The notes under the pieces: generated by a model
What the model was told of the DNA's origin: nothing
Database searches by the model: none
The model's input: the letters and a program-made list of their open reading frames with translations, nothing else
Position numbers and translations under genes: made by a program
In this document: positions 1 through 9,842 of the stretch, piece by piece
Layout: each line of letters starts with the position of its first letter
Position numbering within the stretch: the stretch's first letter is position 1
From: Legionella sainthelensi
GTDB taxonomy: Bacteria; Pseudomonadota; Gammaproteobacteria; Legionellales; Legionellaceae
DNA length: 64,000 nt
Reading direction: 5' to 3'
Assembly (NCBI RefSeq): GCF_900637685.1
Contig: NZ_LR134388.1
Coordinates: forward strand, 1,809,501-1,873,500

Positions 1-596
1 TCATTGTTGCAGCAACAATTATACCTGGATCGGATATACTCATACGCAATGTCGGGATTAATCAGACACGTACGGGAATTATACACATCCTGTTGGAAAT
101 GGGGGCTAAGATCACTCTTTTAAATCAGCGCCAGCTTGGCGAAGAGTGGGTTGCTGATCTGCGCGTTCAATATGCTCATTTGAAAGGAATTAATATATCT
201 GCAAATATGGTTCCGCTTGCAATTGACGAATTTCCTGTTATTTTTATAGCCGCTGCTTGTGCTCGTGGACAAACTACTCTTCGTGGTGCAAGTGAGTTAC
301 GTTTTAAAGAAAGTGATCGAATTGCTGCTATGGTTGATGGTCTAAAAAAATTAGGAATTCAAGCAGAGGCATTAGATGATGGCATTTTCATTGAAGGAGG
401 CACTTTACAAGGAGGTATTGTTGAAAGCAAAGATGATCATCGTATTGCTATGTCTTTTGCTGTTGCAGGAGCTGTAGCTAGTGCCCCAGTTACTGTTAGA
501 AATTGCGCTAATGTAGCTACCTCATTTCCTTTGTTTGTAGAAACAGCCAAGCAACTTCAACTTCAAATAGAGGAAACAGTTGATAATGTACAATGA
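1..596 (+). CDS. aroA: 3-phosphoshikimate 1-carboxyvinyltransferase (EPSP synthase), C-terminal part
   Basis: AroA joins shikimate 3-phosphate and phosphoenolpyruvate to make EPSP, the sixth step of the cytoplasmic shikimate pathway to aromatic amino acids. The frame is open from base 3, and the gene's 5' end lies outside the window. Seen here are the second-domain segments RNVGINQTRTG, then FKESDRI and KDDHRIAMS, which are the conserved substrate-binding stretches of the family, and the usual C-terminus rich in NCANVATSFP. The stop TGA at 594-596 lies inside the next gene, cmk. AroA followed by cmk and rpsA is a common gammaproteobacterial order. Confidence 0.96.
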   Translation, partial: IVAATIIPGSDILIRNVGINQTRTGIIHILLEMGAKITLLNQRQLGEEWVADLRVQYAHLKGINISANMVPLAIDEFPVIFIAAACARGQTTLRGASELRFKESDRIAAMVDGLKKLGIQAEALDDGIFIEGGTLQGGIVESKDDHRIAMSFAVAGAVASAPVTVRNCANVATSFPLFVETAKQLQLQIEETVDNVQ

Positions 597-1275
597 AAAT
601 GTACCTGTAATAACCCTAGATGGACCAAGTGGAACTGGTAAAGGAACTTTATGTCAGTTGCTTGCAAAGCATCTGAAATGGAATATGCTTGATAGCGGTG
701 CAATTTACCGTGTCTTAGCCTATGCCGCGAGAAAAAATAATATTGTTCCCCCTGATCCAAAACAATTAGTAGTACTTGCTCGTTCTCTTAATTTACGCTT
801 TGATTTTTCAGATGAGTATGGTTCACGCGCAATTCTTGATAATGTAGATGTCAGTCGTGAAATTCGAAGTGAGCAATGTGGCCAGGACGCATCACAGATC
901 GCCGCTATTCCTGAAGTAAGAGAAGCTTTGCTTGAACGTCAACGTAATTTTGCTCAACCCCCAGGTCTGGTGACTGATGGTAGAGATATGGGTACTGTAG
1001 TTTTCCCTAATGCTATTTTGAAAATATTTTTATATGCGAATCCAGAAGAAAGAGCAAATAGACGATATTTACAGTTGAAAGAAAAAGGAATTAATGTTAG
1101 CCTCGCGCAGGTTGTAGAAGAATTGGCTACGCGTGATGTAAGGGATACTGCACGAACGCATGCGCCATTGAAACCTGCGGCTGATGCAGTACAAATTGAT
1201 ACAACCAGATTATCCATTGTACAAGTGTTCGATAATGTATTAAACTTAATTAATGAACGTCTATACAGTGTTTAA
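586..1275 (+). CDS. cmk: Cytidylate kinase
   Basis: Cmk phosphorylates CMP and dCMP with ATP, recycling pyrimidine nucleotides in the cytoplasm. The P-loop GPSGTGKGT is close to the N-terminus, LDSGAIYR follows as the CMP-binding segment, and [11 protein letters not shown] and [13 protein letters not shown] are typical family motifs. Length (229 residues) is normal. A TTG at 580 is also in frame. The ATG at 586 is preferred because AGGAAA at 571-576 lies about 10 bases upstream and it gives the usual short N-terminus. The gene overlaps the aroA stop by 11 bases, which suggests translational coupling. Confidence 0.96.
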   Translation: MYNENVPVITLDGPSGTGKGTLCQLLAKHLKWNMLDSGAIYRVLAYAARKNNIVPPDPKQLVVLARSLNLRFDFSDEYGSRAILDNVDVSREIRSEQCGQDASQIAAIPEVREALLERQRNFAQPPGLVTDGRDMGTVVFPNAILKIFLYANPEERANRRYLQLKEKGINVSLAQVVEELATRDVRDTARTHAPLKPAADAVQIDTTRLSIVQVFDNVLNLINERLYSV

Positions 1276-1288
1276 GTGTTTGTTGGGG

Positions 1289-1322
1289 GAAAGGTGAGTG
1301 GGACTCATTCTTTCGTTTTTTT
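1289..1322 (+). terminator. Intrinsic terminator-like hairpin between cmk and rpsA
   Basis: GAAAGGTGAGT (1289-1299) can pair with ACTCATTCTTTC (1303-1314) with one bulged T and a GGG loop. Seven T residues follow (1316-1322). The T-run ends only 18 bases before the rpsA start codon, so any transcript entering rpsA from aroA-cmk must read through it. It may therefore act as an attenuator or leader structure. Confidence 0.7.
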
Positions 1323-1340
1323 ACTAAAGAGTTTATAAAC

Positions 1341-3020
1341 ATGTCTGAAAGTTTCAAAGAATTGTTTGAGCAAAGTATTGCCGGCGCTCAATTTTATCCT
1401 GGTGCAATTATTAATGCTAAAGTTATTGGTATTGATAGTGATTATGTCATTTTAAATGCGGGTCTAAAATCTGAAGGAATTGTACCTAAAGAAGAATTTT
1501 ATGACAAAGATGGCGCATTAGAAGTAAATTTGGGTGATACGGTTGAAGTAGCCTTGGATTCTGTGGAAGATGGCTATGGCGAAACAATCCTTTCAAGAGA
1601 AAAAGCAAAACGTCAGGAAGCTTGGCGTAAATTATCCAAATCACATGAAAGCAATGAAACAGTTACAGGCCTTATTTCTGGAAAAGTTAAGGGTGGTTTT
1701 ACTGTTGAAATTGGTTCCATACGCGCATTCTTACCTGGATCATTAGTAGATGTCAGACCTGTAAGAGATCCTTCTTATCTTGAAGGCAAAGAGCTTGAAT
1801 TCAAAGTAATCAAAATGGATTTAAAGCGTAATAATATTGTGGTATCACGTCGTGCAGTTGTTGAAGAAGAAAGTAGTGCTGATAGACAAGCATTGCTTGA
1901 GTCCCTACATGATGGCCAAGAGCTTCATGGTATTGTTAAAAATCTTACCGACTACGGTGCATTTATTGACCTAGGTGGTATCGATGGTTTACTGCATATC
2001 ACTGATATTTCTTGGAAACGAGTGAAACATCCGAGTGAAGTATTATCCGTTGGCCAGGACATAAAAGTAAAAGTATTAAGTTTTGATAGCGAACGCAACC
2101 GTGTTTCTTTAGGCATGAAGCAACTAGGAAACGATCCTTGGGTTGATCTCGTTGAACGTTATCCTATAGGTAAAAAATTACAAGGCAAAGTAACCAACAT
2201 TACTGATTATGGTTGCTTCGTGGAAATTGAAGAAGGTGTTGAAGGCCTAGTTCACATGTCTGAAATGGATTGGACCAACAAAAACGTACATCCAAGCAAA
2301 GTGGTTGCTCTGGGTGATGTTGTTGATGTTATGGTTCTTGAAATTGATGAAGAAAGACGTCGTATTTCTTTAGGTATGAAACAATGTGTTGGCAATCCTT
2401 GGCAACAATTTGCTGCAAGTTACAATAAAGGACAAAAAGTAAGTGGTAAGATTCGTTCAATTACTGACTTTGGAATCTTTATTGGTTTAGATGGAGATAT
2501 CGATGGCTTAGTTCATTTATCTGATATTTCTTGGACAACTCCTGGCGAAGAAGCAGTAAAACAATACAAAAAAGGACAAGAGATTGAAGCAGTTATCCTA
2601 GCTATTGATCCTGAACGCGAGCGTATTTCTTTAGGAATTAAACAACTTGAAGGGGACAGCTTCGCAAGTTTTGTAGATGAGTACACTAAAGGTGCAATAG
2701 TTAAAGGTACGGTTACTGCCGTAGATGCAAAAACAGTTACTGTAGCATTAGCTGATGATATTACAGGTACTATTCGCGCAAGTGAATTATCTGATGACCG
2801 TGTTGATGATGCCACTGCTGTTGTCAAAGAAGGTGATGAAATTGAAGCAAAAATCATAAATGTTGATCGTAAAAATCGCTCAATCACACTTTCAGTAAAA
2901 GCAAAAGACGCACAAGATGAAGCAGATGCCATTAAGAAGTATTCCAGAACCGAAGGTTCTTCGACTACAACTTTAGGTGATTTGCTCAAGGAAAAAATGG
3001 CTAGTAAAGAAAGTGAATAA
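1341..3020 (+). CDS. rpsA: 30S ribosomal protein S1
   Basis: S1 binds mRNA on the 30S subunit and helps initiation on structured or weak leaders. The protein (559 residues) carries six S1 RNA-binding repeats at roughly residues 18-86, 105-170, 191-259, 277-346, 364-433 and 451-519. The central copies are the most canonical ([45 protein letters not shown]). Length matches E. coli S1. AAAGAG at about 1325-1330 is the nearest ribosome binding site. A terminator-like hairpin sits just upstream and another just downstream. S1 is known in E. coli to repress its own translation, and the leader hairpin here may relate to that. Confidence 0.98.
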   Translation: MSESFKELFEQSIAGAQFYPGAIINAKVIGIDSDYVILNAGLKSEGIVPKEEFYDKDGALEVNLGDTVEVALDSVEDGYGETILSREKAKRQEAWRKLSKSHESNETVTGLISGKVKGGFTVEIGSIRAFLPGSLVDVRPVRDPSYLEGKELEFKVIKMDLKRNNIVVSRRAVVEEESSADRQALLESLHDGQELHGIVKNLTDYGAFIDLGGIDGLLHITDISWKRVKHPSEVLSVGQDIKVKVLSFDSERNRVSLGMKQLGNDPWVDLVERYPIGKKLQGKVTNITDYGCFVEIEEGVEGLVHMSEMDWTNKNVHPSKVVALGDVVDVMVLEIDEERRRISLGMKQCVGNPWQQFAASYNKGQKVSGKIRSITDFGIFIGLDGDIDGLVHLSDISWTTPGEEAVKQYKKGQEIEAVILAIDPERERISLGIKQLEGDSFASFVDEYTKGAIVKGTVTAVDAKTVTVALADDITGTIRASELSDDRVDDATAVVKEGDEIEAKIINVDRKNRSITLSVKAKDAQDEADAIKKYSRTEGSSTTTLGDLLKEKMASKESE

Positions 3021-3040
3021 TTTTTACTGCTAATGAGTTA

Positions 3041-3069
3041 AAAAGCGTAGATATATCTACGCTTTTTTT
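3041..3069 (+). terminator. Rho-independent terminator after rpsA
   Basis: A perfect palindrome at 3041-3066, with arms built around AGCGTAGAT / ATCTACGCT, is followed by a T-run to 3069. It starts 20 bases after the rpsA stop and is a textbook intrinsic terminator. Confidence 0.9.
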
Positions 3070-3076
3070 GTTTTGT

Positions 3077-3109
3077 TAACCTGGGTGAAATGAGATGTAG
3101 CCCAGGTTA
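3077..3109. repeat. Inverted repeat TAACCTGGG / CCCAGGTTA
   Basis: Nine-base perfect arms at 3077-3085 and 3101-3109 are separated by 15 bases. They lie in the 326-base gap between rpsA and lapA, directly behind the rpsA terminator. A second small inverted repeat (GCATAA / TTATGC) lies at 3221-3236. In many gammaproteobacteria ihfB occupies this gap. I see no ihfB and no other gene here. Confidence 0.55.
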
Positions 3110-3346
3110 GTATAGTTATTGTTTCCTAGATGATTCATGGTATTACCCTGAATCTTCTGTATAATTTGCAGAAAAGCTACGTTTGATACATTTTGAATAA
3201 AAATTACTCTCAAAAGCGCAGCATAAATTATTATGCGGGCATTTTTGAGAATTATTTTCATCCAACCTGAATTCAAATCTGACTTTTCCCCAGGTTTTTG
3301 ACTAAGAAACAGGGTTTTACCCATGCTACAAAAAAGGAAGACTTCA

Positions 3347-3637
3347 ATGCGCATATTAGTGCTAGTTATTTATATTCTTCTTATTGTTATTGGTGTTAGC
3401 TTTGCTGCCTTAAATGCGACATCGGTAGATGTTAATTTTTATTTTGAAACACTATCAATGCCTATTTCTGTTTTGATGACGATTATGCTGGGGATTGGTG
3501 TTTTAATAGGTTTTATATTTTTTATAGCACGCTATTGGCGCTTAAAAGCAGAGTGTCACAGACTCAAAAATCAATTAAAATTAACTGAAAAAGAAATTAA
3601 GAACTTACGTTCAATCCCATTGCAAGATCAACACTAG
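3347..3637 (+). CDS. lapA: Lipopolysaccharide assembly protein A domain protein (LapA)
   Basis: LapA is a small inner-membrane protein that works with LapB in controlling lipopolysaccharide synthesis. The 96-residue product has two hydrophobic segments (about residues 3-22 and 40-62) and a charged, coiled-coil-like C-terminal tail. This is the DUF1049/LapA layout. The ATG at 3347 is chosen over the one at 3323 because AGGAAG (3335-3340) is at ideal distance and it places the first membrane segment at the N-terminus. lapB follows 41 bases downstream, as in E. coli (yciS-yciM), so co-transcription is likely. Confidence 0.88.
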   Translation: MRILVLVIYILLIVIGVSFAALNATSVDVNFYFETLSMPISVLMTIMLGIGVLIGFIFFIARYWRLKAECHRLKNQLKLTEKEIKNLRSIPLQDQH

Positions 3638-3678
3638 TTTTATTATTATAAATATAACATGCACAGAGGAGGGTAATA

Positions 3679-4848
3679 ATGATAGATTTATGGCCATTAC
3701 TATTGCCTGCTGCTGCGTGGTCAGGTTGGTGGATGGCAAATCGTAGCAAATCAAAAGATATTCCAAACCTTGCTAATCGCTTATCTCGTGAATATGTTGT
3801 AGGGCTTAATTATTTATTAAATGAACAGTCTGATAAGGCTGTTGATATATTTATTAAGTTATTAGAAGTAGACAGTGATACGGTTGAGACTCATCTTGCT
3901 TTGGGAAGTTTATTCAGGCGTCGGGGGGAAGTTGATCGGGCTATTCGTATTCATCAAAATTTAATTGCTAGACCTCAATTAAGCTTGGTGCAAAAAAAAG
4001 AATCTTTAATGGCTTTAGGCCAAGATTATATGAGTGCGGGTTTATTCGATAGGGCAGAGCGAATTTTTTTAGAAGTGGTTGAATTAGGCGGCTCGAAAGA
4101 GACCCGTAGCCTACATGGTTTGTTGGCGATTTATCAACAAGAAAAAGCATGGGAAAAGGCATTAGATGTAATTAAAAAATTAGAAATTACAACGGGTACA
4201 AGTTTTCATCATCAAGCAGCTCATTATTATTGTGAGATGGCAAGTCAAGCATTGAAAACAAACTCTTTAGACAAGGCTGCTTATTGTATTAAACAAGCAA
4301 TTAATGTTGATGTGGCTTCTGTGCGTGCGAGTTTAATGCATGCAAGCTTAGAAATGAAAGAAGGGCGTTACAAACAAGCAATTCGCTCATTAAAAAGAGT
4401 TCCTCAACAAGATGCTGATTTTTTAACGGAGATTATTGAACCTTTAGTTTTATGTCATAAAGAATTAGATACCATGGATGAATGCATTAAATATCTTGAG
4501 CAAACTTTAGCGGATAATCCTCGTGCTTCAGTAATTTTTGTTATCGCGGAATATTTAAAACAACAAAAAAATATGGATGCAGCAATAGATTTTGTAGCTG
4601 ATAATTTGAGCAAACATCCATCCATACGCGGTTTAAACCAATTAATTTATTGGCATCTTGAATCTGCCCATGGAAAAGTACGCGACAAATTACAAATGCT
4701 TTATGATATAACTAGCAAATTTTTAGACAACAAGCCAGTATATCGATGTATACACTGTGGGTTTGGTGGAAAACATTTACATTGGCATTGCCCTAGTTGT
4801 AAAAACTGGGGAAGAATGAAGCCAGTTCATGGCTTAGAAGGGTATTAA
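3679..4848 (+). CDS. lapB: Lipopolysaccharide assembly protein B (LapB/YciM)
   Basis: LapB is an inner-membrane tetratricopeptide protein that in E. coli presents LpxC to FtsH for degradation and so sets LPS synthesis. The 389-residue product shows an N-terminal membrane anchor (first ~20 residues, Trp-rich), tandem TPR helices through about residues 35-330, and a C-terminal rubredoxin-like metal knuckle CIHCGF...CPSC at about residues 355-375. Length equals the family norm. AGGAGGG at about 3667-3673 is a strong ribosome binding site. It sits directly after lapA. Confidence 0.94.
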   Translation: MIDLWPLLLPAAAWSGWWMANRSKSKDIPNLANRLSREYVVGLNYLLNEQSDKAVDIFIKLLEVDSDTVETHLALGSLFRRRGEVDRAIRIHQNLIARPQLSLVQKKESLMALGQDYMSAGLFDRAERIFLEVVELGGSKETRSLHGLLAIYQQEKAWEKALDVIKKLEITTGTSFHHQAAHYYCEMASQALKTNSLDKAAYCIKQAINVDVASVRASLMHASLEMKEGRYKQAIRSLKRVPQQDADFLTEIIEPLVLCHKELDTMDECIKYLEQTLADNPRASVIFVIAEYLKQQKNMDAAIDFVADNLSKHPSIRGLNQLIYWHLESAHGKVRDKLQMLYDITSKFLDNKPVYRCIHCGFGGKHLHWHCPSCKNWGRMKPVHGLEGY

Positions 4849-4864
4849 CTATTTTTAAGAGACT

Positions 4865-5983
4865 ATGATGCAATTTATCGATTTAAAAAAGCAATATTCA
4901 ATAATTGAACACGATATTTTAAACAGCATAAAAAATGTTTTGAATCATGGACAATATATCATGGGCCCGGAGATAGCTCAGCTTGAAAAGCAATTGGCTG
5001 AATTTGTCGGAGTCAAACATGTTATTGTTAATTCAAGTGGGACTGATGCACTATTGATGGCACTTATGGCTTTGGAAATTCAGCCTGGGGATGAAGTCAT
5101 TACTACGCCTTTTAGTTTTTTTGCGACCACAGAGGTGATCAGTTTATGTCAGGCTAAGCCAGTTTTCGTGGATATTGACCCACTTACTTATAATATGAAT
5201 TCTAATCAATTAGAAAGTGCCATTACCAATAAAACTAAGGCAATAATGCCCGTCGGTTTATATGGTCAATGTGCTGATCATGATGAAATTAATGCTATCG
5301 CTGAAAAATACGGCATTCCCGTAATTGAAGATGCTGCCCAAAGTTTTGGTGCAACATATAAAGGGCGATACTCTTGTGCTTTATCTACAATTGGATGCAC
5401 AAGTTTTTTCCCATCTAAGCCTTTAGGAGGCTATGGAGATTCAGGTGCATGCTTTACTAATGATGATGAATTAGCGCAAAAACTTATTGAAATACGGATT
5501 CATGGCCAAAATGCACGTTATTGCCATAATCGTATTGGCATTAATGGGCGAATGGATACGATTCAGGCTGCGGTTCTAATTGAAAAAATGAAACTTTTCC
5601 CTGACGAAATTATTATGCGTCAAAGAGTGGCTAAAGCATATGATCAAATGTTATCACCGTTAGTAAGAACACCATTTATCCATAGCCATAATACGAGCGT
5701 ATATGCTCAATATACCATTGAAGTAAGTAATCGAGATGCTTTTCAAAAAGCAATGCAAGAATTAGGAGTTCCTACGGCAGTACATTACCCTGTCCCTTTG
5801 CATCAGCAAACCGCCATGGGTTATTTAGGTTATAAAATAGGTGATTTTCCTCATGCAGAGCAAGCAAGTCGCCGTGTTATTAGCTTACCTATGCATCCTT
5901 ATCTACAAGAAGCAGAACAAAGCAAAGTAGTTGCAGCAGTTAAAGAAGCGTTAACATTACACGAAGAAGAGGTAATGGCATAA
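4865..5983 (+). CDS. DegT/DnrJ/EryC1/StrS family sugar aminotransferase
   Basis: These PLP enzymes transfer an amino group to keto-sugar nucleotides used for surface polysaccharides. Seen: NSSGTDAL (about 56-63) for cofactor phosphate binding, IEDAAQSFGA with Asp156, and the PLP-forming Lys185 within FFPSKPLGGYGDSGA. The surroundings of that lysine most resemble the WbpE/WlbC type, which acts on UDP-sugars, but the substrate cannot be fixed from sequence. Two adjacent ATG codons (4865, 4868) could start it. It lies 16 bases after lapB and one base before pyrF, so the four genes lapA to pyrF probably form one operon linking LPS control with sugar-nucleotide synthesis. Confidence 0.9.
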   Translation: MMQFIDLKKQYSIIEHDILNSIKNVLNHGQYIMGPEIAQLEKQLAEFVGVKHVIVNSSGTDALLMALMALEIQPGDEVITTPFSFFATTEVISLCQAKPVFVDIDPLTYNMNSNQLESAITNKTKAIMPVGLYGQCADHDEINAIAEKYGIPVIEDAAQSFGATYKGRYSCALSTIGCTSFFPSKPLGGYGDSGACFTNDDELAQKLIEIRIHGQNARYCHNRIGINGRMDTIQAAVLIEKMKLFPDEIIMRQRVAKAYDQMLSPLVRTPFIHSHNTSVYAQYTIEVSNRDAFQKAMQELGVPTAVHYPVPLHQQTAMGYLGYKIGDFPHAEQASRRVISLPMHPYLQEAEQSKVVAAVKEALTLHEEEVMA

Positions 5984-5984
5984 A

Positions 5985-6677
5985 ATGTCACCTAAATTAA
6001 TTGTTGCTTTAGATTTTAATACAGAAAATGATGCTTTAAATTTAATAGATAAACTCGATCCTAGTGATTGTGTCTTGAAAGTGGGAAGTGAGCTTTTTAC
6101 TTTATTTGGAACTCAATTTGTAAAGCGATTGATCCAAAGGCAATTTAAAGTGTTCTTAGATTTAAAATTTCATGATATTCCAAACACCGTTTCAAAAGCT
6201 TGCAAAGCGGGTGCTGATTTAGGTGTTTGGATGATGAATGTACATGCAGCCGGTGGTGCCAGTATGATGCAAGCAGCAAGGGATGCGATTGAGTCTTATG
6301 GTGTTGGCAGGCCTCTATTAATTGCAGTAACTGTTCTTACTAGTTTTAATCAGAATGAATTGAGTACTATAGGTATTAATATACCCATAATTGAACAAGT
6401 AGAAAAATTAGCATCTCTGGCAAAAGAATCAGGTTTAGATGGTGTTGTTTGTTCTGCTCAGGAAGTAAAAGTCATAAAAAACATTTGTGGTGATCAATTT
6501 ATAACTGTTACGCCAGGGATACGATTAGAAACGAGCCCAAAAGATGATCAATCAAGAGTAATGACGCCAAAGCAAGCCTTTGAGGCAGGTAGTGATTATT
6601 TAGTAGTTGGTCGACCAATCACTAAAGCAGCAGATCCCCAAAAAGTTATCTCTGAAATTTTAAAAGATATAGCTTAA
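5985..6677 (+). CDS. pyrF: Orotidine 5'-phosphate decarboxylase
   Basis: PyrF decarboxylates OMP to UMP, the last step of de novo pyrimidine synthesis. The 230-residue product begins with the barrel strand KLIVALDF and carries the catalytic signature DLKFHDIPNTV (Asp-x-Lys-x-x-Asp) near residues 59-69. VTPGIR and YLVVGRPI close the phosphate-binding end. The gene follows the aminotransferase after one base. The short, complete length is typical of bacterial PyrF. Confidence 0.97.
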   Translation: MSPKLIVALDFNTENDALNLIDKLDPSDCVLKVGSELFTLFGTQFVKRLIQRQFKVFLDLKFHDIPNTVSKACKAGADLGVWMMNVHAAGGASMMQAARDAIESYGVGRPLLIAVTVLTSFNQNELSTIGINIPIIEQVEKLASLAKESGLDGVVCSAQEVKVIKNICGDQFITVTPGIRLETSPKDDQSRVMTPKQAFEAGSDYLVVGRPITKAADPQKVISEILKDIA

Positions 6678-7139
6678 CTTTTGAAGTTTCGATCCACGCT
6701 TTAGAATAAAAGCCACTGCTGTTATGTAGAAAATCTTTTCTATCTCCTAAGTATTCTATCTTGCTCCTAAAAAGCTACCTATGTGTGGTAATTGCTTTTA
6801 GGAGACGGTAATTCCAATAGAGATTATCACATATCGACCTTTCAATTGGAGCGGCTTTAAAATCAAGACAATTTGTTGCAATATCATGAGGATAGAATGC
6901 AGCTATCATAAGCATATATGGATTTTTATTTCAGAGTGGAATATTTTTAATCCTGTCAATAATTTATTTTTACTATTTAATTTCTGAGTAATTTGTGTTA
7001 ATTATATTTGTGATGGATAAAAAAATAAAAACAATGCTCATAAATTGACATGAAATATAGGTGACAAGTAATAGGTAGGCTCGAGATAAATAAAGCAAGA
7101 TTTTCAAATTTATGGACTATCATAACTTAAGGATAAGTA
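6678..7139. other. Non-coding gap between pyrF and vpdC
   Basis: No open frame of note. An imperfect inverted repeat, CTCCTAAAAAGC (6764-6775) against GCTTTTAGGAG (6794-6804), could form a hairpin but no T-run follows. TTGACA at 7045-7050 could be a -35 box for vpdC. The matching -10 (GTAATA, 7068-7073) is poor, so that promoter is only suggestive. I see no convincing GTAAA-type CpxR site. Confidence 0.4.
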
Positions 7140-9779
7140 ATGACACCACAACATATAATTAGCCAGCTGCTTGAGTCAGACTCTTTCCAATACCCACAAA
7201 ACCTAGAATTATTAAAAAAAATCATTATTACTGCCTATTTAGGACGCCTCCAAATTAATGGTTTACCACCAGACAATCAAATTGCTTTAGGTAATTATTT
7301 ATTTGATAACGAGCAATTAATATTTGATTTTACACGTTTAAGTGATGAGAAAAGAGCGATATTTCTACACTGGTTTTTGGAGCCTCATCAAAAAGAAAAA
7401 ACTAAAACTTTTTTAAGTGGCTCTACAGTAAATGAATATCGTGGATTTACTGCAGAAGTCTCTTTAACTTGGTGGGGTAGAATAAAAAGCTGGATTGAAG
7501 GAACGTATCTAGAGTACTGGAAAATAAGTGATTTAAATTTATCGCTGAAAAATATATCTCAGTATAAGCTGACGGGAATTGAAATGTGTCATGGAAGTCA
7601 TGGGATATTAATTGGCTTTCATCAATTTCTTGTTCCTGGTACAGGAACAAAATATAAAGATCCCAATGATCCTCAGCAAGAGCCACTGGGAAACACAAAA
7701 AGAGTTTTTATTACTGATAAGCTTGTTGATCGACTAATTTCTTTAAATATCAAAAATATTAAATTTGAATCCATATGCAAAAACCCACATCCGCAGTCAA
7801 TAGAGGTAACTGATCCGCAAGAGCGACTTGATAAAATGTATGATTATCGAAAAATGCAGCGGTTTATGTCCCTTAAACCTTGGTATATACGTATGTGGAG
7901 CTGGTTATTTCCCTGGCTAACTGAAGAAAAAGAAAAAAGTAAAGCAATTAAAGAAAAACAAATTGTTCCATTGTATGAAACAAAGAAATTAGAAATATTT
8001 CGTTTTTTAAAATCACATCAGATCCTGGTGCGAGAAAAAAAACCGAATATCGAGAATATCGTTTTTTGTGGTGGTGGTGCCAAAATTTATGCTCATGTTG
8101 GCGTCTGTAAAGCCCTCAATAAAGCTAAAATTTTTCCTGAAAAATTTGCCGGTAGCTCTGCAGGTGCGATTATGGCACTAATGTGTTATCTAGGTTACAC
8201 TGGAGACGAAATTGAAGAGTTATTTAAGCATTTTAAACACGAGCATTTAGTTCATTTTGATATTAATCTCAATGGAATTTCAGAAGCACACTCATTAAAG
8301 ACAGCTTTAGACTTTGCCATTACATATAAATTAAACCAAATTATTACCCAATATCAAATTCCGTATCCTGAAGGAAAAATTACTTTCGCCACTTTAGAAA
8401 TGATACGTCAAAAGTGTCCCGGTTGTGGAATTGGAAAAGAACTGGTTGTCACTGCCACTAATAAACGCCAAGGCAGTACACGTTACTTTTCATTAGTTCG
8501 TTCTCCACATTTTGAAGTTAGCGAAGCAGTTAAAATTTCAGCGAGTTTCCCAATAGTATATCGTTCAACGCTTATTGATGGAGAAGAGCATAATGATGGA
8601 GGAGTATTAAATAATTTTCCTACGGAAGCATTTTTTGATGATCATTCGACTTTACTCGAGTCTGAATATGGCAACAATCTAAAAGTACTAGCGGTAAAAT
8701 TTGATGATGGTCCTGAAAGAAAAGCGATAGATCGAGTGATGGATAAAGTCTATAGAGAAAACGTCATTCTTAACGGGATTTACACGTTACTAACTGGTGT
8801 GAGTGATCCTGCAAGTGGTTGGGAACGAGATCGCTTAAAATTAAGAAAATACGCATGCCAATCAATAGTGATTAATGTAGATAACGTATCAAGCTCTTCT
8901 TTCTCCGTCAGTGAAAAAAGTAGAAAAGAAATGATTGAGTCAGGTTATAAGGAAACACTAAATTATTTAAATATGCGCTATCATAAAAATGAACTGCAGG
9001 AATATGAAAATGAAGAATATATGTATTCAACCTTTAGCTCACTAGGTGAATTGCTTTCTTATTGTTGTTATAGAGGAGATAAATATTGGTTTGATGTTGT
9101 CTATCAACTTATTGAAGAGTCTACTGCTCCAAATCAAAGTGAGTTAATGAAACAAGCAGAAGAGTTAAAAGCCCTTTATTTTAATCACTCAAATGCTGTA
9201 ATTCAAAGTCCTAAGCATGAAGAGAATCCTTTTACTTTTTTTGGCAATGAAACGCTACAATCATCTGTATCTTCAATTCGATCAGAACATCATAAAATTT
9301 TGTTGGCGGTGTTTCCTATTTTTTTAAAATTATCCCAAGATCTTTTAAAGGACAGTGCTGATAAAAAATTTTTTGATGACGCACGCCATGCATTTTCATT
9401 AAAATCTCCTTTTGCCTGTTTGAAACATTTTGCAAAAATTCGTAAGGAAACACACGTGATTATTCCCATTGTGATTAATTTGTTAAAGGAGCTGAAAGAA
9501 AATCCAAGTGAAAAGGTATATAATGCATTGAATCAACTATTGCAGTTGCTCACATCGAGTAAGAATCTTTATAAAGAAGAGTATTTTGCACGCTGGGATT
9601 TGACTTTCTCACAAAGTATGCGGCTATTGAATGTGATAAGTGACAATTCACATCCCCATTATCGCTTAATACGCTCCATAAGTCGAAAATGCGAACCTAT
9701 GCAACGTGTAGTTGCAGGAGTTTTTTGTGAGGATTATGATGATTTTGAACGTGAAGAAGCCTTTTCTTATACTGTCTAA
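7140..9779 (+). CDS. vpdC: Patatin-like phospholipase, VpdC-type Dot/Icm effector
   Basis: The protein (879 residues) has a central patatin domain: oxyanion loop CGGGAKIYAHVG at about 304-315, nucleophile elbow GSSAG with Ser340, and the catalytic DGG with Asp486. Long N- and C-terminal arms of no clear domain surround it. In L. pneumophila the effector VpdC (Lpg1426), a ubiquitin-activated phospholipase acting on the vacuole, has this architecture and similar length. It also lies near pyrF and ubiA-type housekeeping genes, so orthology is likely but not proven. The acidic C-terminus (EDYDDFEREEAF) fits a Dot/Icm secretion signal. No signal peptide or membrane segment is seen. Confidence 0.85.
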   Translation: MTPQHIISQLLESDSFQYPQNLELLKKIIITAYLGRLQINGLPPDNQIALGNYLFDNEQLIFDFTRLSDEKRAIFLHWFLEPHQKEKTKTFLSGSTVNEYRGFTAEVSLTWWGRIKSWIEGTYLEYWKISDLNLSLKNISQYKLTGIEMCHGSHGILIGFHQFLVPGTGTKYKDPNDPQQEPLGNTKRVFITDKLVDRLISLNIKNIKFESICKNPHPQSIEVTDPQERLDKMYDYRKMQRFMSLKPWYIRMWSWLFPWLTEEKEKSKAIKEKQIVPLYETKKLEIFRFLKSHQILVREKKPNIENIVFCGGGAKIYAHVGVCKALNKAKIFPEKFAGSSAGAIMALMCYLGYTGDEIEELFKHFKHEHLVHFDINLNGISEAHSLKTALDFAITYKLNQIITQYQIPYPEGKITFATLEMIRQKCPGCGIGKELVVTATNKRQGSTRYFSLVRSPHFEVSEAVKISASFPIVYRSTLIDGEEHNDGGVLNNFPTEAFFDDHSTLLESEYGNNLKVLAVKFDDGPERKAIDRVMDKVYRENVILNGIYTLLTGVSDPASGWERDRLKLRKYACQSIVINVDNVSSSSFSVSEKSRKEMIESGYKETLNYLNMRYHKNELQEYENEEYMYSTFSSLGELLSYCCYRGDKYWFDVVYQLIEESTAPNQSELMKQAEELKALYFNHSNAVIQSPKHEENPFTFFGNETLQSSVSSIRSEHHKILLAVFPIFLKLSQDLLKDSADKKFFDDARHAFSLKSPFACLKHFAKIRKETHVIIPIVINLLKELKENPSEKVYNALNQLLQLLTSSKNLYKEEYFARWDLTFSQSMRLLNVISDNSHPHYRLIRSISRKCEPMQRVVAGVFCEDYDDFEREEAFSYTV

Positions 9780-9842
9780 TCTTTTAATCATCAAAATAAT
9801 TTATAAAATCAAGTCCCGAATTAAGGAATGACATAAAATTAA

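Noticed and set aside
3076..3354. Minus-strand open frame of 92 codons between rpsA and lapA
   Set aside because: Composition is not protein-like, no family is recognisable, and it covers a hairpin and the lapA ribosome binding site.
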